NCBI GenBank assembly: GCA_030537135.1
Contig: JAUNOP010000001.1
Location: 124,001 to 188,000 of the forward strand
Reading direction: 5' to 3'
DNA from: Eubacteriales bacterium
GTDB taxonomy: Bacteria > Bacillota > Clostridia > Lachnospirales > Lachnospiraceae
Length of the DNA stretch: 64,000 nt
Shown here piece after piece: positions 15,132 to 23,891 of this stretch. Within the stretch, counting starts at the first letter, position 1. Each line of letters opens with the position of its first letter. A program made the translations under genes and the position numbers. Under the pieces are notes generated by a model. The model saw only the letters and a list, made by a program, of their open reading frames with translations. It was not told the DNA's origin and did not search any database.

Positions 15132-16805
15132 GTGAGCGTAAATACGATAGATGCGAAAATGCTGTCCAGAATGTTTTTGGCCGGTGCAAAGAATTTGGAG
15201 GCAAAGAAGGAGTGGATTAATGAATTGAATGTATTTCCGGTACCAGACGGAGATACAGGAACGAATATGACCCTTACTATTATGTCTGCTGCCTCAGAGG
15301 TAAGCCAGCTTGGCGAGCCCACTATGGAATCTTTGGCAAAGGCTATTTCTTCCGGTTCCTTAAGAGGCGCCAGAGGAAACTCCGGCGTTATTTTATCACA
15401 GCTTTTAAGAGGCTTTACCAAGGTTGTGAAGAAAAAGGAGCTTCTGGACTCTGAAGCAATCGCAGAGGCTATGGAAAAGGGCGTTGAGACTGCCTACAAG
15501 GCGGTTATGAAACCAAAGGAAGGAACCATTCTGACAGTTGCCAGAGAGGCGGCAGCAAAGGCCACAGAAATTGCTCCATCTACTTCAGATTTGAATGTGT
15601 TCTTTCAGGACATTTTTATACATGCACAGAAAACTCTGGAAAAGACGCCAGAGCTTCTTCCTGTTCTTAAAGAGGCCGGAGTTGTCGATTCAGGCGGTCA
15701 GGGACTCTTGGAGGTATTCAGAGGCGCAATTGACGGATTTCTGGGAAATGAGGTAAATTACTCTTTCCAGCCTGTGAAAACCTCTTCTGTTACAAAAATC
15801 ACACCCCAGGCAGAGGCAGATATCAAATTTGGATACTGCACAGAATTCATTATTCTGCTCAACCAGCCGATGTCTGAGGATGAGGAATACAGTTTTAAGG
15901 AGTTTCTGATGTCTCTGGGCGATTCCATTGTCCTTGTGGCTGATGATGAGATTGTAAAGGTACATGTTCATACAAATCATCCTGGTCAGGCAATTGAGAA
16001 GGCCTTAACCTATGGCGCGCTTTCACACATGAAGATTGACAACATGAGAGAAGAGCATCAGGAGAAGCTCATCAAGGACGCAGAACGGCTTGCAAAGGAG
16101 CAGGAAAAGGAAGACATACGTATGAGAGCCGCCAAAAAGCCAAGAAAACCGGCGGGCTTTATTTCGGTATCTGTGGGAGAGGGAATGAAGCAGATTTTCC
16201 AGGACTTGGGAGTGGATTATCTGATTGAAGGCGGCCAGACCATGAACCCAAGTACAGAGGATGTACTAAATGCCATAGATCAGGTAAATGCAGATACGAT
16301 TTTTATTTTCCCGAATAATAAAAACATTATTCTGGCTGCCAATCAGGCCAGAGACCTGACAGAGGACAAGAAGATTATCGTAATTCCGACTAAGACTCTT
16401 CCCCAGGGAATTACATCCATGATCAATTATGTGGCAGAGAAAACACCTGAGGAAAACGAGGAAATCATGCTTGAGGCCATGGATACGGTGAAAACAGCCC
16501 AGATTACGTATGCTGTGAGAAATACGCATATTGATGAAAAGGAAATTCACGAAGGAGACATTATGGCCATCGGGGATAAGGGAATGCTCTCCGTGGGCAG
16601 AGGCGTGGATACTGTGGCAAAGGCGGCGATCGATCTTATGATGGATGAAGACGCCGAAGTTATCAGCGTGTATTATGGACAAAGCATATCCGAGGAGCAG
16701 GCGCAGGCTCTTATAGACGAGCTTCAGGAGAAATATCCAGACTGTGATGTGGAAATGAATTATGGAGGACAGCCGATTTATTATTATATTGTATCTGTAG
16801 AGTAG
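15132..16805 (+). CDS. fakA: Fatty acid kinase catalytic subunit FakA (DAK2 domain, YloV)
   Basis: This 557-aa cytosolic kinase phosphorylates exogenous fatty acids bound to a FakB (DegV-type) partner, feeding phospholipid synthesis. The N-terminal DhaL/DAK2 domain (1-200) has the Mg-ATP motif NVFPVPDGDTGTNM (Asp39, Asp41) and RGARGNSGVILSQLLRG. The middle and C-terminal FakA domains include HVHTNHPGQAIEKAL and IFPNNKNIILAANQA. The start is GTG at 15132 with AGGAGG 8 nt upstream. No FakB gene lies in the window. Just one base separates its stop from the recG start. Confidence 0.93.
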   Translation: MSVNTIDAKMLSRMFLAGAKNLEAKKEWINELNVFPVPDGDTGTNMTLTIMSAASEVSQLGEPTMESLAKAISSGSLRGARGNSGVILSQLLRGFTKVVKKKELLDSEAIAEAMEKGVETAYKAVMKPKEGTILTVAREAAAKATEIAPSTSDLNVFFQDIFIHAQKTLEKTPELLPVLKEAGVVDSGGQGLLEVFRGAIDGFLGNEVNYSFQPVKTSSVTKITPQAEADIKFGYCTEFIILLNQPMSEDEEYSFKEFLMSLGDSIVLVADDEIVKVHVHTNHPGQAIEKALTYGALSHMKIDNMREEHQEKLIKDAERLAKEQEKEDIRMRAAKKPRKPAGFISVSVGEGMKQIFQDLGVDYLIEGGQTMNPSTEDVLNAIDQVNADTIFIFPNNKNIILAANQARDLTEDKKIIVIPTKTLPQGITSMINYVAEKTPEENEEIMLEAMDTVKTAQITYAVRNTHIDEKEIHEGDIMAIGDKGMLSVGRGVDTVAKAAIDLMMDEDAEVISVYYGQSISEEQAQALIDELQEKYPDCDVEMNYGGQPIYYYIVSVE

Positions 16806-16806
16806 A

Positions 16807-18855
16807 ATGACCGAGAAAATTCGAGAACTAAAGGGCGTGGGAGAGAAGACAGAGAAGCTTCTTGCAAAGCTTGGAATCCTTACAGTGGAGCAGCTCCTTC
16901 TCTATTATCCCAGAGCTTATGAAGAGTATGATAAATGCAGGGAAATCAAGGAGCTGGACATTGATAAGACAGCTGCGATTCTTGGAACAGTGACAGGGAG
17001 CGCACAGACGGCGCAGGCGCGCGGCAAGGTGATTGTGACTGCCTGCGCGGCAGATGCGAGCGGAAGAATCAGCCTCATCTGGTATAATATGGCGTTTCTG
17101 CGCAACACACTAAAGAGGGGCAGCGTGTTTGTCTTCCGGGGCAAAGTGACCGAGAAAAAGGGCAGACGTCAGATGGAGCAGCCAGAGATTTTCCTGCCAG
17201 CTGCTTATGAACAGGTTCTGCACAGCCTGCAGCCAGTGTATGCCCTCACTGCCGGCGTCACCAGCAAGGGGCTTGCAAAGCTGGTAAGGCAGGCTCTTGA
17301 CAGGCAGGAGGTATTTCCAGAGTATCTTCCAGAAGAAACCCGTGAGAAATACCATCTCGCAGATTATAGCTATGCTTTGCAGGCGATTCATTTTCCAAGG
17401 AATATGGACGAGCTTCTCACAGCAAGGAGACGCCTGGTTTTTGATGAATTTCTTTTGTTTATTCTGGGAATTCAGATGATGAAGGGAAGGACAGAAAAGG
17501 AAATCAATCATTTTCCAATGAAAAAGACCTGGACAACTGAGCAGGTGCTAGAGAATCTTCCCTATACGCTCACAAATGCCCAGAAAAGGGTCTGGTATGA
17601 TATTGAGAGCGATCTGGGAGGAAATGCTCTGATGTCTCGCCTGATTCAAGGAGATGTGGGAAGCGGCAAGACAATTCTAGCGTTTTTTGCTATGATTATG
17701 GCAGCAGAAAACGGGTATCAGGCTGCTCTTATGGTCCCCACAGAGGTTCTGGCAGAGCAGCATTTTAAGGCGCTTGTCAGTCTCCTTGAGCAGCAAAAGC
17801 TTTTCGGATGTCATCCAGTGCTTCTCACAGGCTCCTCCACAGCAAAGGAAAAGAGGGAAATTTATCAGAAAATCGCTTCCGGAGAGACCAATCTGATTGT
17901 GGGTACACATGCGCTCATTCAGGAAAGGGTGCAGTATAAAGCTCTTGCACTGGTTATTACGGACGAGCAGCACCGCTTTGGCGTTAAGCAAAGGGAGGCG
18001 CTTTCCAAAAAGGGAGAGCTTCCGAATGTTCTTGTCATGAGTGCAACTCCGATTCCCAGAACCCTGGCAGTGATTCTGTACGGAGATCTGGATATATCAG
18101 TGCTGGATGAGCTTCCAGCCAGACGTCTTCCCATAAAAAATTGTGTGGTTGACACCTCCTATAGACCAAAGGCTTATCGCTTTATGGAACGGCAGATTCG
18201 CGAGGGAAGGCAGGTCTATGTCATCTGTCCCATGGTTGAGGAGAGCGAGGGCATGGATGGAGAAAATGTGCTGGATTATGCAAAAAGCCTGTCAGAGATT
18301 TTTCCAGAAGAGATTCGTGTGGCGGCTTTGCATGGAAAAATGAAGCCAAAGCAGAAAAATCAGATTATGGAAGCCTTTGCTGCAAATGAGATACAGATTC
18401 TGGTGTCTACCACAGTGGTTGAGGTGGGCGTGGATGTGCCGAACGCGACTGTGATGATGATAGAAAATGCAGAAAGATTTGGGCTTGCGCAGCTTCATCA
18501 GCTCAGAGGCAGAGTCGGAAGGGGCTCTTATCAATCCTATTGTATTTTTATGCAGGGAAGCGGCGAAAAGGAGATTTCCAGAAGACTGGAGATTTTAAAT
18601 AAGTCCAATGATGGCTTTTATATTGCAGGAGAAGACTTAAAGCTCCGCGGACCAGGAGATTTGTTTGGAATTCGCCAGAGCGGTGTGCTGGAATTTCGGA
18701 TTGGAGATATCTACAATGACGCCAAAATCCTGCATGAGGCAAGCGAGGCGGCAGGAGAAATCCTTGCTCTGGACGCAGAGCTTTCCCTTGCGCAGAATGC
18801 TCTTCTGAGGGAGAAGGTGTCTTTGCATACGCAGGGGGGATTTGAAAACTTATAG
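16807..18855 (+). CDS. recG: ATP-dependent DNA helicase RecG
   Basis: This 682-aa superfamily 2 helicase remodels stalled forks and junctions. It starts with the wedge/OB region (IRELKGVGEKTEKLLAKLGI), then Walker A QGDVGSGKTILAF, the DEQH-type motif II (TDEQHRFGVKQREAL), SATPIPRTLA (motif III), VSTTVVEVGVDVPNATVM and QLHQLRGRVGRG. Length is usual. The ATG begins 1 nt after the fakA stop and has only a weak GAG site, so translation is probably coupled. The order yloU-yloV-recG matches Bacillus apart from the absence of sda genes. Confidence 0.96.
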   Translation: MTEKIRELKGVGEKTEKLLAKLGILTVEQLLLYYPRAYEEYDKCREIKELDIDKTAAILGTVTGSAQTAQARGKVIVTACAADASGRISLIWYNMAFLRNTLKRGSVFVFRGKVTEKKGRRQMEQPEIFLPAAYEQVLHSLQPVYALTAGVTSKGLAKLVRQALDRQEVFPEYLPEETREKYHLADYSYALQAIHFPRNMDELLTARRRLVFDEFLLFILGIQMMKGRTEKEINHFPMKKTWTTEQVLENLPYTLTNAQKRVWYDIESDLGGNALMSRLIQGDVGSGKTILAFFAMIMAAENGYQAALMVPTEVLAEQHFKALVSLLEQQKLFGCHPVLLTGSSTAKEKREIYQKIASGETNLIVGTHALIQERVQYKALALVITDEQHRFGVKQREALSKKGELPNVLVMSATPIPRTLAVILYGDLDISVLDELPARRLPIKNCVVDTSYRPKAYRFMERQIREGRQVYVICPMVEESEGMDGENVLDYAKSLSEIFPEEIRVAALHGKMKPKQKNQIMEAFAANEIQILVSTTVVEVGVDVPNATVMMIENAERFGLAQLHQLRGRVGRGSYQSYCIFMQGSGEKEISRRLEILNKSNDGFYIAGEDLKLRGPGDLFGIRQSGVLEFRIGDIYNDAKILHEASEAAGEILALDAELSLAQNALLREKVSLHTQGGFENL

Positions 18856-18917
18856 CTCATGCGAATGAAAAAAACAGCGCCAGATGGTAATTTTTTTGTC
18901 TCCAAAAACGGAAATGC

Positions 18918-18946
18918 TTGCAAAATCAAAGGAAAAGTAGTATTCT
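18918..18946 (+). promoter_or_regulatory. Probable promoter upstream of the DUF6465 gene
   Basis: TTGCAA (18918-18923), a 17-bp spacer and TATTCT (18941-18946). The 180-nt leader contains hairpins AACCGC/GCGGTT near 18981-18995 and AAGCGGA/TCCGCTT near 19018-19040. Confidence 0.45.
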
Positions 18947-19123
18947 ACCTAAGAAAGCAGCAGAGAAGATATTGGAAGACAAACCGCGCAGCGGTTCGTG
19001 TGCATGAGTACGCAGCGAAGCGGAATGCGAATATCCGCTTTATGAATTGCTCTCTGCCTTGCTTGCAACATGACGGGCAGCCGCATGGCTGCAGATGATT
19101 TATTCCTGTAAGGAGGCTACTAT

Positions 19124-19486
19124 ATGGCTAGAAAGAAAGCAGAAACTGTTGTTGAGGGAGCTGTAGCAGCAGCAGTAGAAGCAGTGGAAACTGTAAAGAA
19201 AACCAGAACCCGCAAGACAGCGGCAAAGAAGACTGCTGAGGAGACAGCAGAGGCTCCAAAGAAGCGTGCAACCAGAGCTTCCAAGAAAGAGGCAGAGGTC
19301 TTTGTTCAGTGGTGGGGAAAAGAAGTAAGCACCAAAGAGGTTGCTGAAAGAATAAAAGCAATATGGACCGGCGAGATGGGAAAGAAGGAATCCGAGCTGA
19401 AGGATCTGAAGATTTACATCAAGCCAGAGGAAGATCTTGCACACTATGTAATCAATGGTGAGATTACCGGACATATTGAGGTTTAA
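19124..19486 (+). CDS. DUF6465-type protein with Lys/Ala-rich histone-like N-terminus
   Basis: This 120-aa protein has a low-complexity N-terminal half rich in Ala, Lys, Thr and Arg (RKTAAKKTAEETAEAPKKRATRASKK). A compact C-terminal domain follows (FVQWWGKEVSTKEVAERIKAIWTGEMGKKESELKDLKIYIKPEEDLAHYVINGEITGHIEV). The latter resembles DUF6465 of Lachnospiraceae. The tail looks like nucleic-acid-binding H1/HU-like tails, so binding DNA or RNA is an inference only. A strong AAGGAGG site and an efficient terminator suggest high expression as a single gene. Confidence 0.75.
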   Translation: MARKKAETVVEGAVAAAVEAVETVKKTRTRKTAAKKTAEETAEAPKKRATRASKKEAEVFVQWWGKEVSTKEVAERIKAIWTGEMGKKESELKDLKIYIKPEEDLAHYVINGEITGHIEV

Positions 19487-19493
19487 ACTCAAC

Positions 19494-19529
19494 AAAAAGC
19501 CCAGATGACAGCTGTGTCCTGGGCTTTTT
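19494..19529 (+). terminator. Intrinsic terminator after the DUF6465 gene
   Basis: The stem AAAAGCCCAG/CTGGGCTTTT is followed by T residues, directly after the stop codon. Confidence 0.85.
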
Positions 19530-19624
19530 AATGTATCAGGAGGGCTATGACTTCAGGCGTGGGGAAGAATCGGTGTATCAGAAAAGCAAGTCCCCTACTC
19601 ACCGCTTATTTCTCTGCGAAATGG

Positions 19625-19652
19625 AAGCGGGAGACTTGCTTGATACGCTAAA
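19625..19652. repeat. Dispersed motif containing CTTGCTTGATACGCTAAA
   Basis: The stretch AAGCGGGAGACTTGCT followed by TGATACGCTAAA recurs nearly unchanged, inverted, at 40098-40124. A shorter copy is at 11835-11852. An opposing AGCAAGTC at 19584-19592 lets this copy form a hairpin. All copies are intergenic and directly downstream of genes. Confidence 0.55.
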
Positions 19653-19753
19653 ACAGCGCCACTCAATAACCTGAATAAAGTTACTTAGTGACGCTGTCTT
19701 TCATTTCATACGCTTAAGTTGCTTAGTGCTTAAGACCTGTCTGAATCAGGCTC

Positions 19754-19975
19754 TTAGAACTGGCCGCCCTGTCCCTGAGACATCTGGCGTTCCTGTGCCT
19801 CGATCATCTTTTTAACCATATAGCCGCCTACGCTTCCGTTCTGCTTGGAAGTCAGATTACCGTTATATCCGTCAGTAAGCGGAACACCCAGCTCATTGGC
19901 TACCTCAAATTTAAAACGGTTTAATGCGCTTTTAGCTTCAGGTACTGCTGTAGAATTAGAAGAATTATTTGACAT
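19754..19975 (-). CDS. Small acid-soluble spore protein, alpha/beta type
   Basis: This 73-aa DNA-coating spore protein has the family core: KFEVANELGV, which includes the GPR protease cleavage region (Glu-Val-Ala), and GNLTSKQNGSVGGYMVKKMIEAQE. The tail is Gln/Gly-rich. Such SASPs saturate spore DNA and protect it from UV and heat, then are degraded at germination. AGGAGG lies about 7 nt before the ATG at 19975. It is a single gene on the minus strand. Upstream, CATACTA resembles a forespore sigma-G -10 box. Confidence 0.95.
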   Translation of the reverse strand: MSNNSSNSTAVPEAKSALNRFKFEVANELGVPLTDGYNGNLTSKQNGSVGGYMVKKMIEAQERQMSQGQGGQF

Positions 19976-20017
19976 GATTCATTTCCTCCTTGGTTGTTTG
20001 TTTTTTTGTTACAATCC

Positions 20018-20044
20018 TAGTATGTGAAATTTTTTGAGGAATAC
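20018..20044 (-). promoter_or_regulatory. Possible sigma-G promoter of the SASP gene
   Basis: On the minus strand, CATACTA (20018-20024) fits the forespore -10 consensus CATNNTA. A GTATT (20040-20044) could be the -35, but the 15-bp spacing is shorter than usual, so this is tentative. Confidence 0.35.
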
Positions 20045-20464
20045 ACTGGTAAATATTTGTAAATAATAGAATTGATGATGATATCAGGGGCAAAATACCC
20101 TTTGCTTCCAGCATCGAATGGATTATAGTTTCAAACGGCTGTTTTTGCGATAGGTTTGGAACAGAACCACCCGTAAACAGAGACAAATGAGACAGGCTGC
20201 CCAGAATGCAGCGTGAGAAAAGCACTTCTATGATTGCAAAGCGCACTATTGTAAATATGGGGGGAACAGCAATGATTTTTGTGATTTAGTACAAAAAAGT
20301 GTGGATTTTTGTATCAGTTAATGATAAAATGAAGAACGCAAAAAAGAATATGCCTCTTGACTGTCTTTTTGACAAAGACATTTGTTTGAGTGTAACCACG
20401 AGATAGAAAGTTTTTAAATAGATTATGAACGCATTGTAAAATTTGTATATTCTGCAAAAAATAA
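20045..20464. other. AT-rich intergenic stretch between the SASP gene and mgsA
   Basis: No credible coding frame was found in these ~420 bp. The only structure noted is a TGTCTTT/AAAGACA hairpin (20362-20380) followed by a loose T-run. Confidence 0.5.
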
Positions 20465-20493
20465 TTGCTTTTTTTTTGTGGATTTGTTATAAT
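20465..20493 (+). promoter_or_regulatory. mgsA promoter
   Basis: TTGCTT (20465-20470), a 17-bp spacer and a perfect TATAAT (20488-20493), about 78 bp upstream of mgsA. Confidence 0.7.
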
Positions 20494-20570
20494 ACGTTAC
20501 AACGGAATTTTGACTTGAACAGAGAGAGCGAAGTTACTGTAATCAAATAGCAGGTGAAGGAGATGTAATC

Positions 20571-20966
20571 ATGAATTTAGGAGTCATTGCGCATAACAGC
20601 AAGAAGGTTTTGATCGAAGATTTCTGCATCGCCTATAAGAATATCCTCGCAAAGCATGAGGTCTATGCAACGGGTACTACCGGAAGAAGGATAGAAGAAG
20701 CAACCAGCCTGCATGTACACAAGTTTCTGGCTGGAAGTATAGGCGGCGATAAGCAGTTTATGGAGATGGTGGAGAGACAGGATCTCGACATGGTAATTTT
20801 ATTTTATAATCCGGTTATGATTGATTCCAAGGAGCCAGATATTATGGCCATTGTCAAGAGATGTGACCAGTATAATATTCCTGTGGCGACAAATATTGCA
20901 ACAGCCGAGCTGCTGATTCTGGGTCTTGCAAGAGGCGACCTGGATTGGAGACTGAATCTGAAATGA
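20571..20966 (+). CDS. mgsA: Methylglyoxal synthase
   Basis: This 131-aa enzyme converts dihydroxyacetone phosphate to methylglyoxal plus phosphate, a glycolytic bypass that relieves sugar-phosphate stress. The start MNLGVIAHNSKK, YATGTTGRRIEE, the active-site GSIGGDKQ (Asp60) and the C-terminal LARGDLDWR are all conserved. AAGGAG lies about 9 nt upstream. Its stop overlaps the rsmD start (ATGA at 20963-20966), so the two are co-translated. Confidence 0.95.
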   Translation: MNLGVIAHNSKKVLIEDFCIAYKNILAKHEVYATGTTGRRIEEATSLHVHKFLAGSIGGDKQFMEMVERQDLDMVILFYNPVMIDSKEPDIMAIVKRCDQYNIPVATNIATAELLILGLARGDLDWRLNLK

Positions 20967-21520
20967 GAGTCATCGCAGGAACGGCAAGAAGATTGAATTT
21001 GAAGACAGTGCCTGGTATGGATACCAGGCCTACCACAGACAGAATCAAGGAAACCCTGTTCAATATTCTGCAGCCTGAGCTTTTGGAATGCAGGTTTTTG
21101 GATTTATTTGCAGGGAGCGGCGCAATAGGAATCGAAGCTCTCAGCAGAGGCGCACAGAGCGCGGTTTTTGTGGAAAAGGCGCCAAAGGCGGCTGCGTGTA
21201 TTCGTGAGAATCTGAAATTTACGCACTTGGAAAAGGGAGCGAGACTTCTTCAGATGGATGTACTTCAGGCCTTGGCTGTCCTTGAGCGGGGAGAACCCTT
21301 TGATTGTATTTTTATGGATCCCCCCTACAATATGGAATGGGAGAAGCAGGTGCTGACAGCCCTCTCTTCCTCTTCGCTGGTTTCTGAGAATACCAGAATC
21401 ATTGTGGAGGCGTCTTTGAGTACAGACCTTTCGTATGCAGAGGCTTTGGGCTTTGAGATTGAGAGACGCAAGGACTATAAGACAAATACTCATTTTTTTC
21501 TGCGCAAAAAGCAGATCTAA
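20963..21520 (+). CDS. rsmD: 16S rRNA (guanine966-N2)-methyltransferase RsmD
   Basis: This 185-aa SAM-dependent enzyme methylates G966 of 16S rRNA. The family start [36 protein letters not shown] is intact. It is followed by the SAM-binding [20 protein letters not shown] and the catalytic DPPYN ([10 protein letters not shown]). I set the start at the ATG overlapping the mgsA stop, because the longer frame adds six unconserved residues. coaD follows after an 86-nt leader, the usual rsmD-coaD neighbourhood (ylbH-ylbI in Bacillus). Confidence 0.94.
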   Translation: MRVIAGTARRLNLKTVPGMDTRPTTDRIKETLFNILQPELLECRFLDLFAGSGAIGIEALSRGAQSAVFVEKAPKAAACIRENLKFTHLEKGARLLQMDVLQALAVLERGEPFDCIFMDPPYNMEWEKQVLTALSSSSLVSENTRIIVEASLSTDLSYAEALGFEIERRKDYKTNTHFFLRKKQI

Positions 21521-21544
21521 TAAACTTAGAGAAAAAATTTCTAT

Positions 21545-21575
21545 TGCCATTCACGGTCAGGCGCTGTGAATGGCA
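21545..21575. promoter_or_regulatory. 10-bp perfect hairpin between rsmD and coaD
   Basis: TGCCATTCAC (21545-21554) is inverted at 21566-21575 with an 11-nt loop. Only AATTTCT follows, so as a terminator it would be weak; it could be a processing or attenuation structure. Confidence 0.45.
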
Positions 21576-21606
21576 GCTAATTTCTATAGAAAGAGAGTTT
21601 CATAAG

Positions 21607-22092
21607 ATGGCAATAGCAGTGTATCCTGGGAGCTTTGACCCGGTGACATATGGACATTTAGATGTAATGAAGCGTGCGAGCCAGTTTTTTGACGGGGTGA
21701 TTGTGGGAGTTTTACAGAATTCTGCAAAAAGTCCGTTGTTTTCTGTGCAAGAACGTGTTAATATACTTCAGAGGGAGACTGCAGACCTTCCGAATGTGAC
21801 GATCAAGGCGTTTGAGGGGCTTTCTGTGAATTTTGCAAGAGAGAACCATGCGCAGGTGATTGTCAGAGGACTTCGAGCAGTCACAGACTTTGAATATGAG
21901 CTGCAGATGGCGCAGACCAATCGGGTACTGGCGCCGGATGTAGACACAATTTTTCTTACTACCAGTTTGAAATATGCTTATTTAAGTTCTACTGTTCTAA
22001 AAGAAGTCGCTTATTTTGGAGGAGATATCCATAAATTCGCGCCGCCGGAGGTAGTGAAGGCAATCGAAGCGAAAATAAAGCAGAGGACTTAG
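21607..22092 (+). CDS. coaD: Pantetheine-phosphate adenylyltransferase
   Basis: This 161-aa enzyme makes dephospho-CoA from 4'-phosphopantetheine and ATP. It starts [20 protein letters not shown] with the T/HxGH nucleotidyl-transfer motif (Thr14-Tyr-Gly-His17). [23 protein letters not shown] and the C-terminal YLSSTVLKE region are also present. I chose the ATG at 21607: it gives the conserved start and has a GAAAGAGAG site. The longer frame runs back through the hairpin. It is followed by a coiled-coil gene. Confidence 0.95.
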   Translation: MAIAVYPGSFDPVTYGHLDVMKRASQFFDGVIVGVLQNSAKSPLFSVQERVNILQRETADLPNVTIKAFEGLSVNFARENHAQVIVRGLRAVTDFEYELQMAQTNRVLAPDVDTIFLTTSLKYAYLSSTVLKEVAYFGGDIHKFAPPEVVKAIEAKIKQRT

Positions 22093-22167
22093 CAAAAGTC
22101 TGGCAGGAGTCGTAACAAAAGAGTGAGTGAAAACATTGGATGTAAGTAATAAAAAGGAGAATGAACT

Positions 22168-22794
22168 ATGAGCAGCAGAATTGAGCAGATTATTGATGAC
22201 ATTGAAGAATTTGTAGACAATTGTAAGTATCAGCCGCTGTCCTCCACAAAGATTGTTGTGAATAAGGAGGAGCTGGAGGAGCTTCTTCGGGAACTCAAGC
22301 TGAAGACGCCGGATGAAATCAAGCGTTATCAGAAAATCATCAACAACAAGGACGCGATTCTTGAGGATGCACAGAACAAGGCAGACAGCATTATTTCCAA
22401 TGCTCAGGCAAAGGCGCAGGAAATGGTGACTGAGCATGAGATTATGCAGAGAGCCTATGCCCAGGCAAACGACACAGTGAATGCTGCTAACAGGCAGGCC
22501 CAGGAGATTCTGGATTCTGCCACACAGGACGCCAACAGCATTCGCCTGAGCGCTATCTCTTATACAGATGATATGATGGCAAATATTGCCGCAGTTCTTT
22601 CCAATACACTGCAGGATGCAGGCGGAAAGTATAAGGCATTTATAGATGCGCTCCAGAGCTGTCTGGATGTTGTAAACCAGAATCGTCAGGAGCTGGCGCC
22701 GCAGACCGCACAGGCGGCTGCAATGAACAGCTCCCATCAGGAGAGCAAGATTTCCGAAGATCTGCTTGACGGTATGGATGAAGATGATGAATAG
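22168..22794 (+). CDS. Coiled-coil protein (ATP-synthase-stalk / DivIVA-like), unknown role
   Basis: This 208-aa soluble, acidic protein is predicted to be mostly a long coiled coil (about 30-160) with regular Ala/Gln/Asp heptads such as AILEDAQNKADSIISNAQAKAQEMV. The tail is disordered and ends DLLDGMDEDDE. In clostridia a similar gene next to coaD is often labelled ATPase or V-type subunit H-like because of the heptads; I see no nucleotide-binding site. It could be a scaffold or division-associated protein. An AAGGAGAATGAACT site precedes the ATG. It is convergent with ylbJ. Confidence 0.65.
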   Translation: MSSRIEQIIDDIEEFVDNCKYQPLSSTKIVVNKEELEELLRELKLKTPDEIKRYQKIINNKDAILEDAQNKADSIISNAQAKAQEMVTEHEIMQRAYAQANDTVNAANRQAQEILDSATQDANSIRLSAISYTDDMMANIAAVLSNTLQDAGGKYKAFIDALQSCLDVVNQNRQELAPQTAQAAAMNSSHQESKISEDLLDGMDEDDE

Positions 22795-22814
22795 AACATA
22801 GGCGGCCCTGCTGC

Positions 22815-23780
22815 CTATGAGAGCGACAGCAGTAAGGCAAAGACAAAGGTAAGCCCCGCGCACAGGCATTTGGACAGTACATGCAGGCGTACAGAGAGGT
22901 GACTCTCGCCTAGTACGCCCTTTGCCTGTGCGAGGATGCACAGGCCTCCAAAGGAGGTGCAGCCCATAGCCCATGCATAGAGAAGAGGCGCAGGAAGCCC
23001 TGAGGAGGAGAGTGCTGCCAGTCCGGTGGAAATCTCGGTAATACTCAGGACAAAGAGACAGCCTGGAAGATTGGCAGGCCAGAAATGCCGGAGGGCTGCG
23101 GCCAAAAGGGAGAAGAGAAGAATGTAGCCTCCCAGTCTGGTGATTGTTTCAAAGCCGTTCATGATGGAGAGGTCTATGTATGCTCCCTGAGGGTGGGCAG
23201 AAGATGTCTCTTTTTTTTCACTTTCAGAGGGAACCTTTCGGTTCTCCTTTTTGCTTTTTTTTCTGGAAAGCTCTGCCTCTGGTACAGGAAGGGTGTGGTA
23301 AAAAAGGGCAGCGCATACAAAGTCAGCGCTGTACAGAATAAAAAAAGACGGCAGAATCCTCTTTTCCATTCCAAGGCATTGAAGGAGAACGTAGGAAGAG
23401 AGAAACGCAGGGCTTGGATTGTTTACAAAGGTCAGAAGGTATTCTGCTTCCTTTTTGGAAATCTTCTGCTTTCCGTACAGATCAGCGGTCAGCTTTGCAC
23501 CCATCGGATAGCCGCAGAGAAAACCGAGAAAAATGGCATAAATGCCATATGGAGAGAGCCTGCTGGCCCTGTTTAATCCTGGAAGCATGGCAATGAGCTT
23601 ATCCAGACTTCCAGAGAAAATCAGAAGATTAGAGACAATCATAAATGGAAGCAGCGTAGGAAGCAGAGTATTAAGCCAAAGTCCCAGTCCCTGTCTGGAA
23701 GCCAGAAGGGATTCCTGGGGAAAACACAAAAGGAAAAATAAAAGAAACAAAATGAGGCAGAATAAAGGTATGCGCTTCAT
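22815..23780 (-). CDS. ylbJ: YlbJ-like sporulation integral membrane protein (nucleoside-recognition/gate domain)
   Basis: This 321-aa polytopic membrane protein has about eight hydrophobic segments. Gate-domain motifs include LLPTLLPFMIVSNLLIFSG, FLGFLCGYPMGAKLTADLY and FVNNPSPAFLSSYVL. A cytoplasmic loop at about 175-200 is rich in Lys/Glu/Ser. In Bacillus, YlbJ is a sigma-E product needed for spore cortex or heat resistance, and it sits by coaD as here. I start it at the ATG at 23780, 9 nt from AAGGAG, rather than the TTG two codons earlier. Confidence 0.85.
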   Translation of the reverse strand: MKRIPLFCLILFLLFFLLCFPQESLLASRQGLGLWLNTLLPTLLPFMIVSNLLIFSGSLDKLIAMLPGLNRASRLSPYGIYAIFLGFLCGYPMGAKLTADLYGKQKISKKEAEYLLTFVNNPSPAFLSSYVLLQCLGMEKRILPSFFILYSADFVCAALFYHTLPVPEAELSRKKSKKENRKVPSESEKKETSSAHPQGAYIDLSIMNGFETITRLGGYILLFSLLAAALRHFWPANLPGCLFVLSITEISTGLAALSSSGLPAPLLYAWAMGCTSFGGLCILAQAKGVLGESHLSVRLHVLSKCLCAGLTFVFALLLSLS

Positions 23781-23891
23781 TTTCAAAAACTCCTTGCAGC
23801 AATGGAGACTCTTTTTATCAGTATATGTGAAAGATGGGGCTGCAAGAAGTCATAAATACTATAGTAAAAGAAATCATTTGGAGGGATTGGT

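Noticed and set aside
14492..15421. A 309-codon open frame on the minus strand through asp23 and the tandem repeats
   Set aside because: It runs antisense to asp23 and fakA, which have full family motifs, and its translation repeats the 104-bp unit; no ribosome site fits.
18859..19098. 79-codon frame between recG and the DUF6465 gene
   Set aside because: No ribosome site; it spans a promoter and two hairpins, and the product lacks protein character.
21997..22974. A long minus-strand frame over the coiled-coil gene (325 codons)
   Set aside because: Antisense to a gene with a strong ribosome site and normal codon use; the translated product has no domain pattern.
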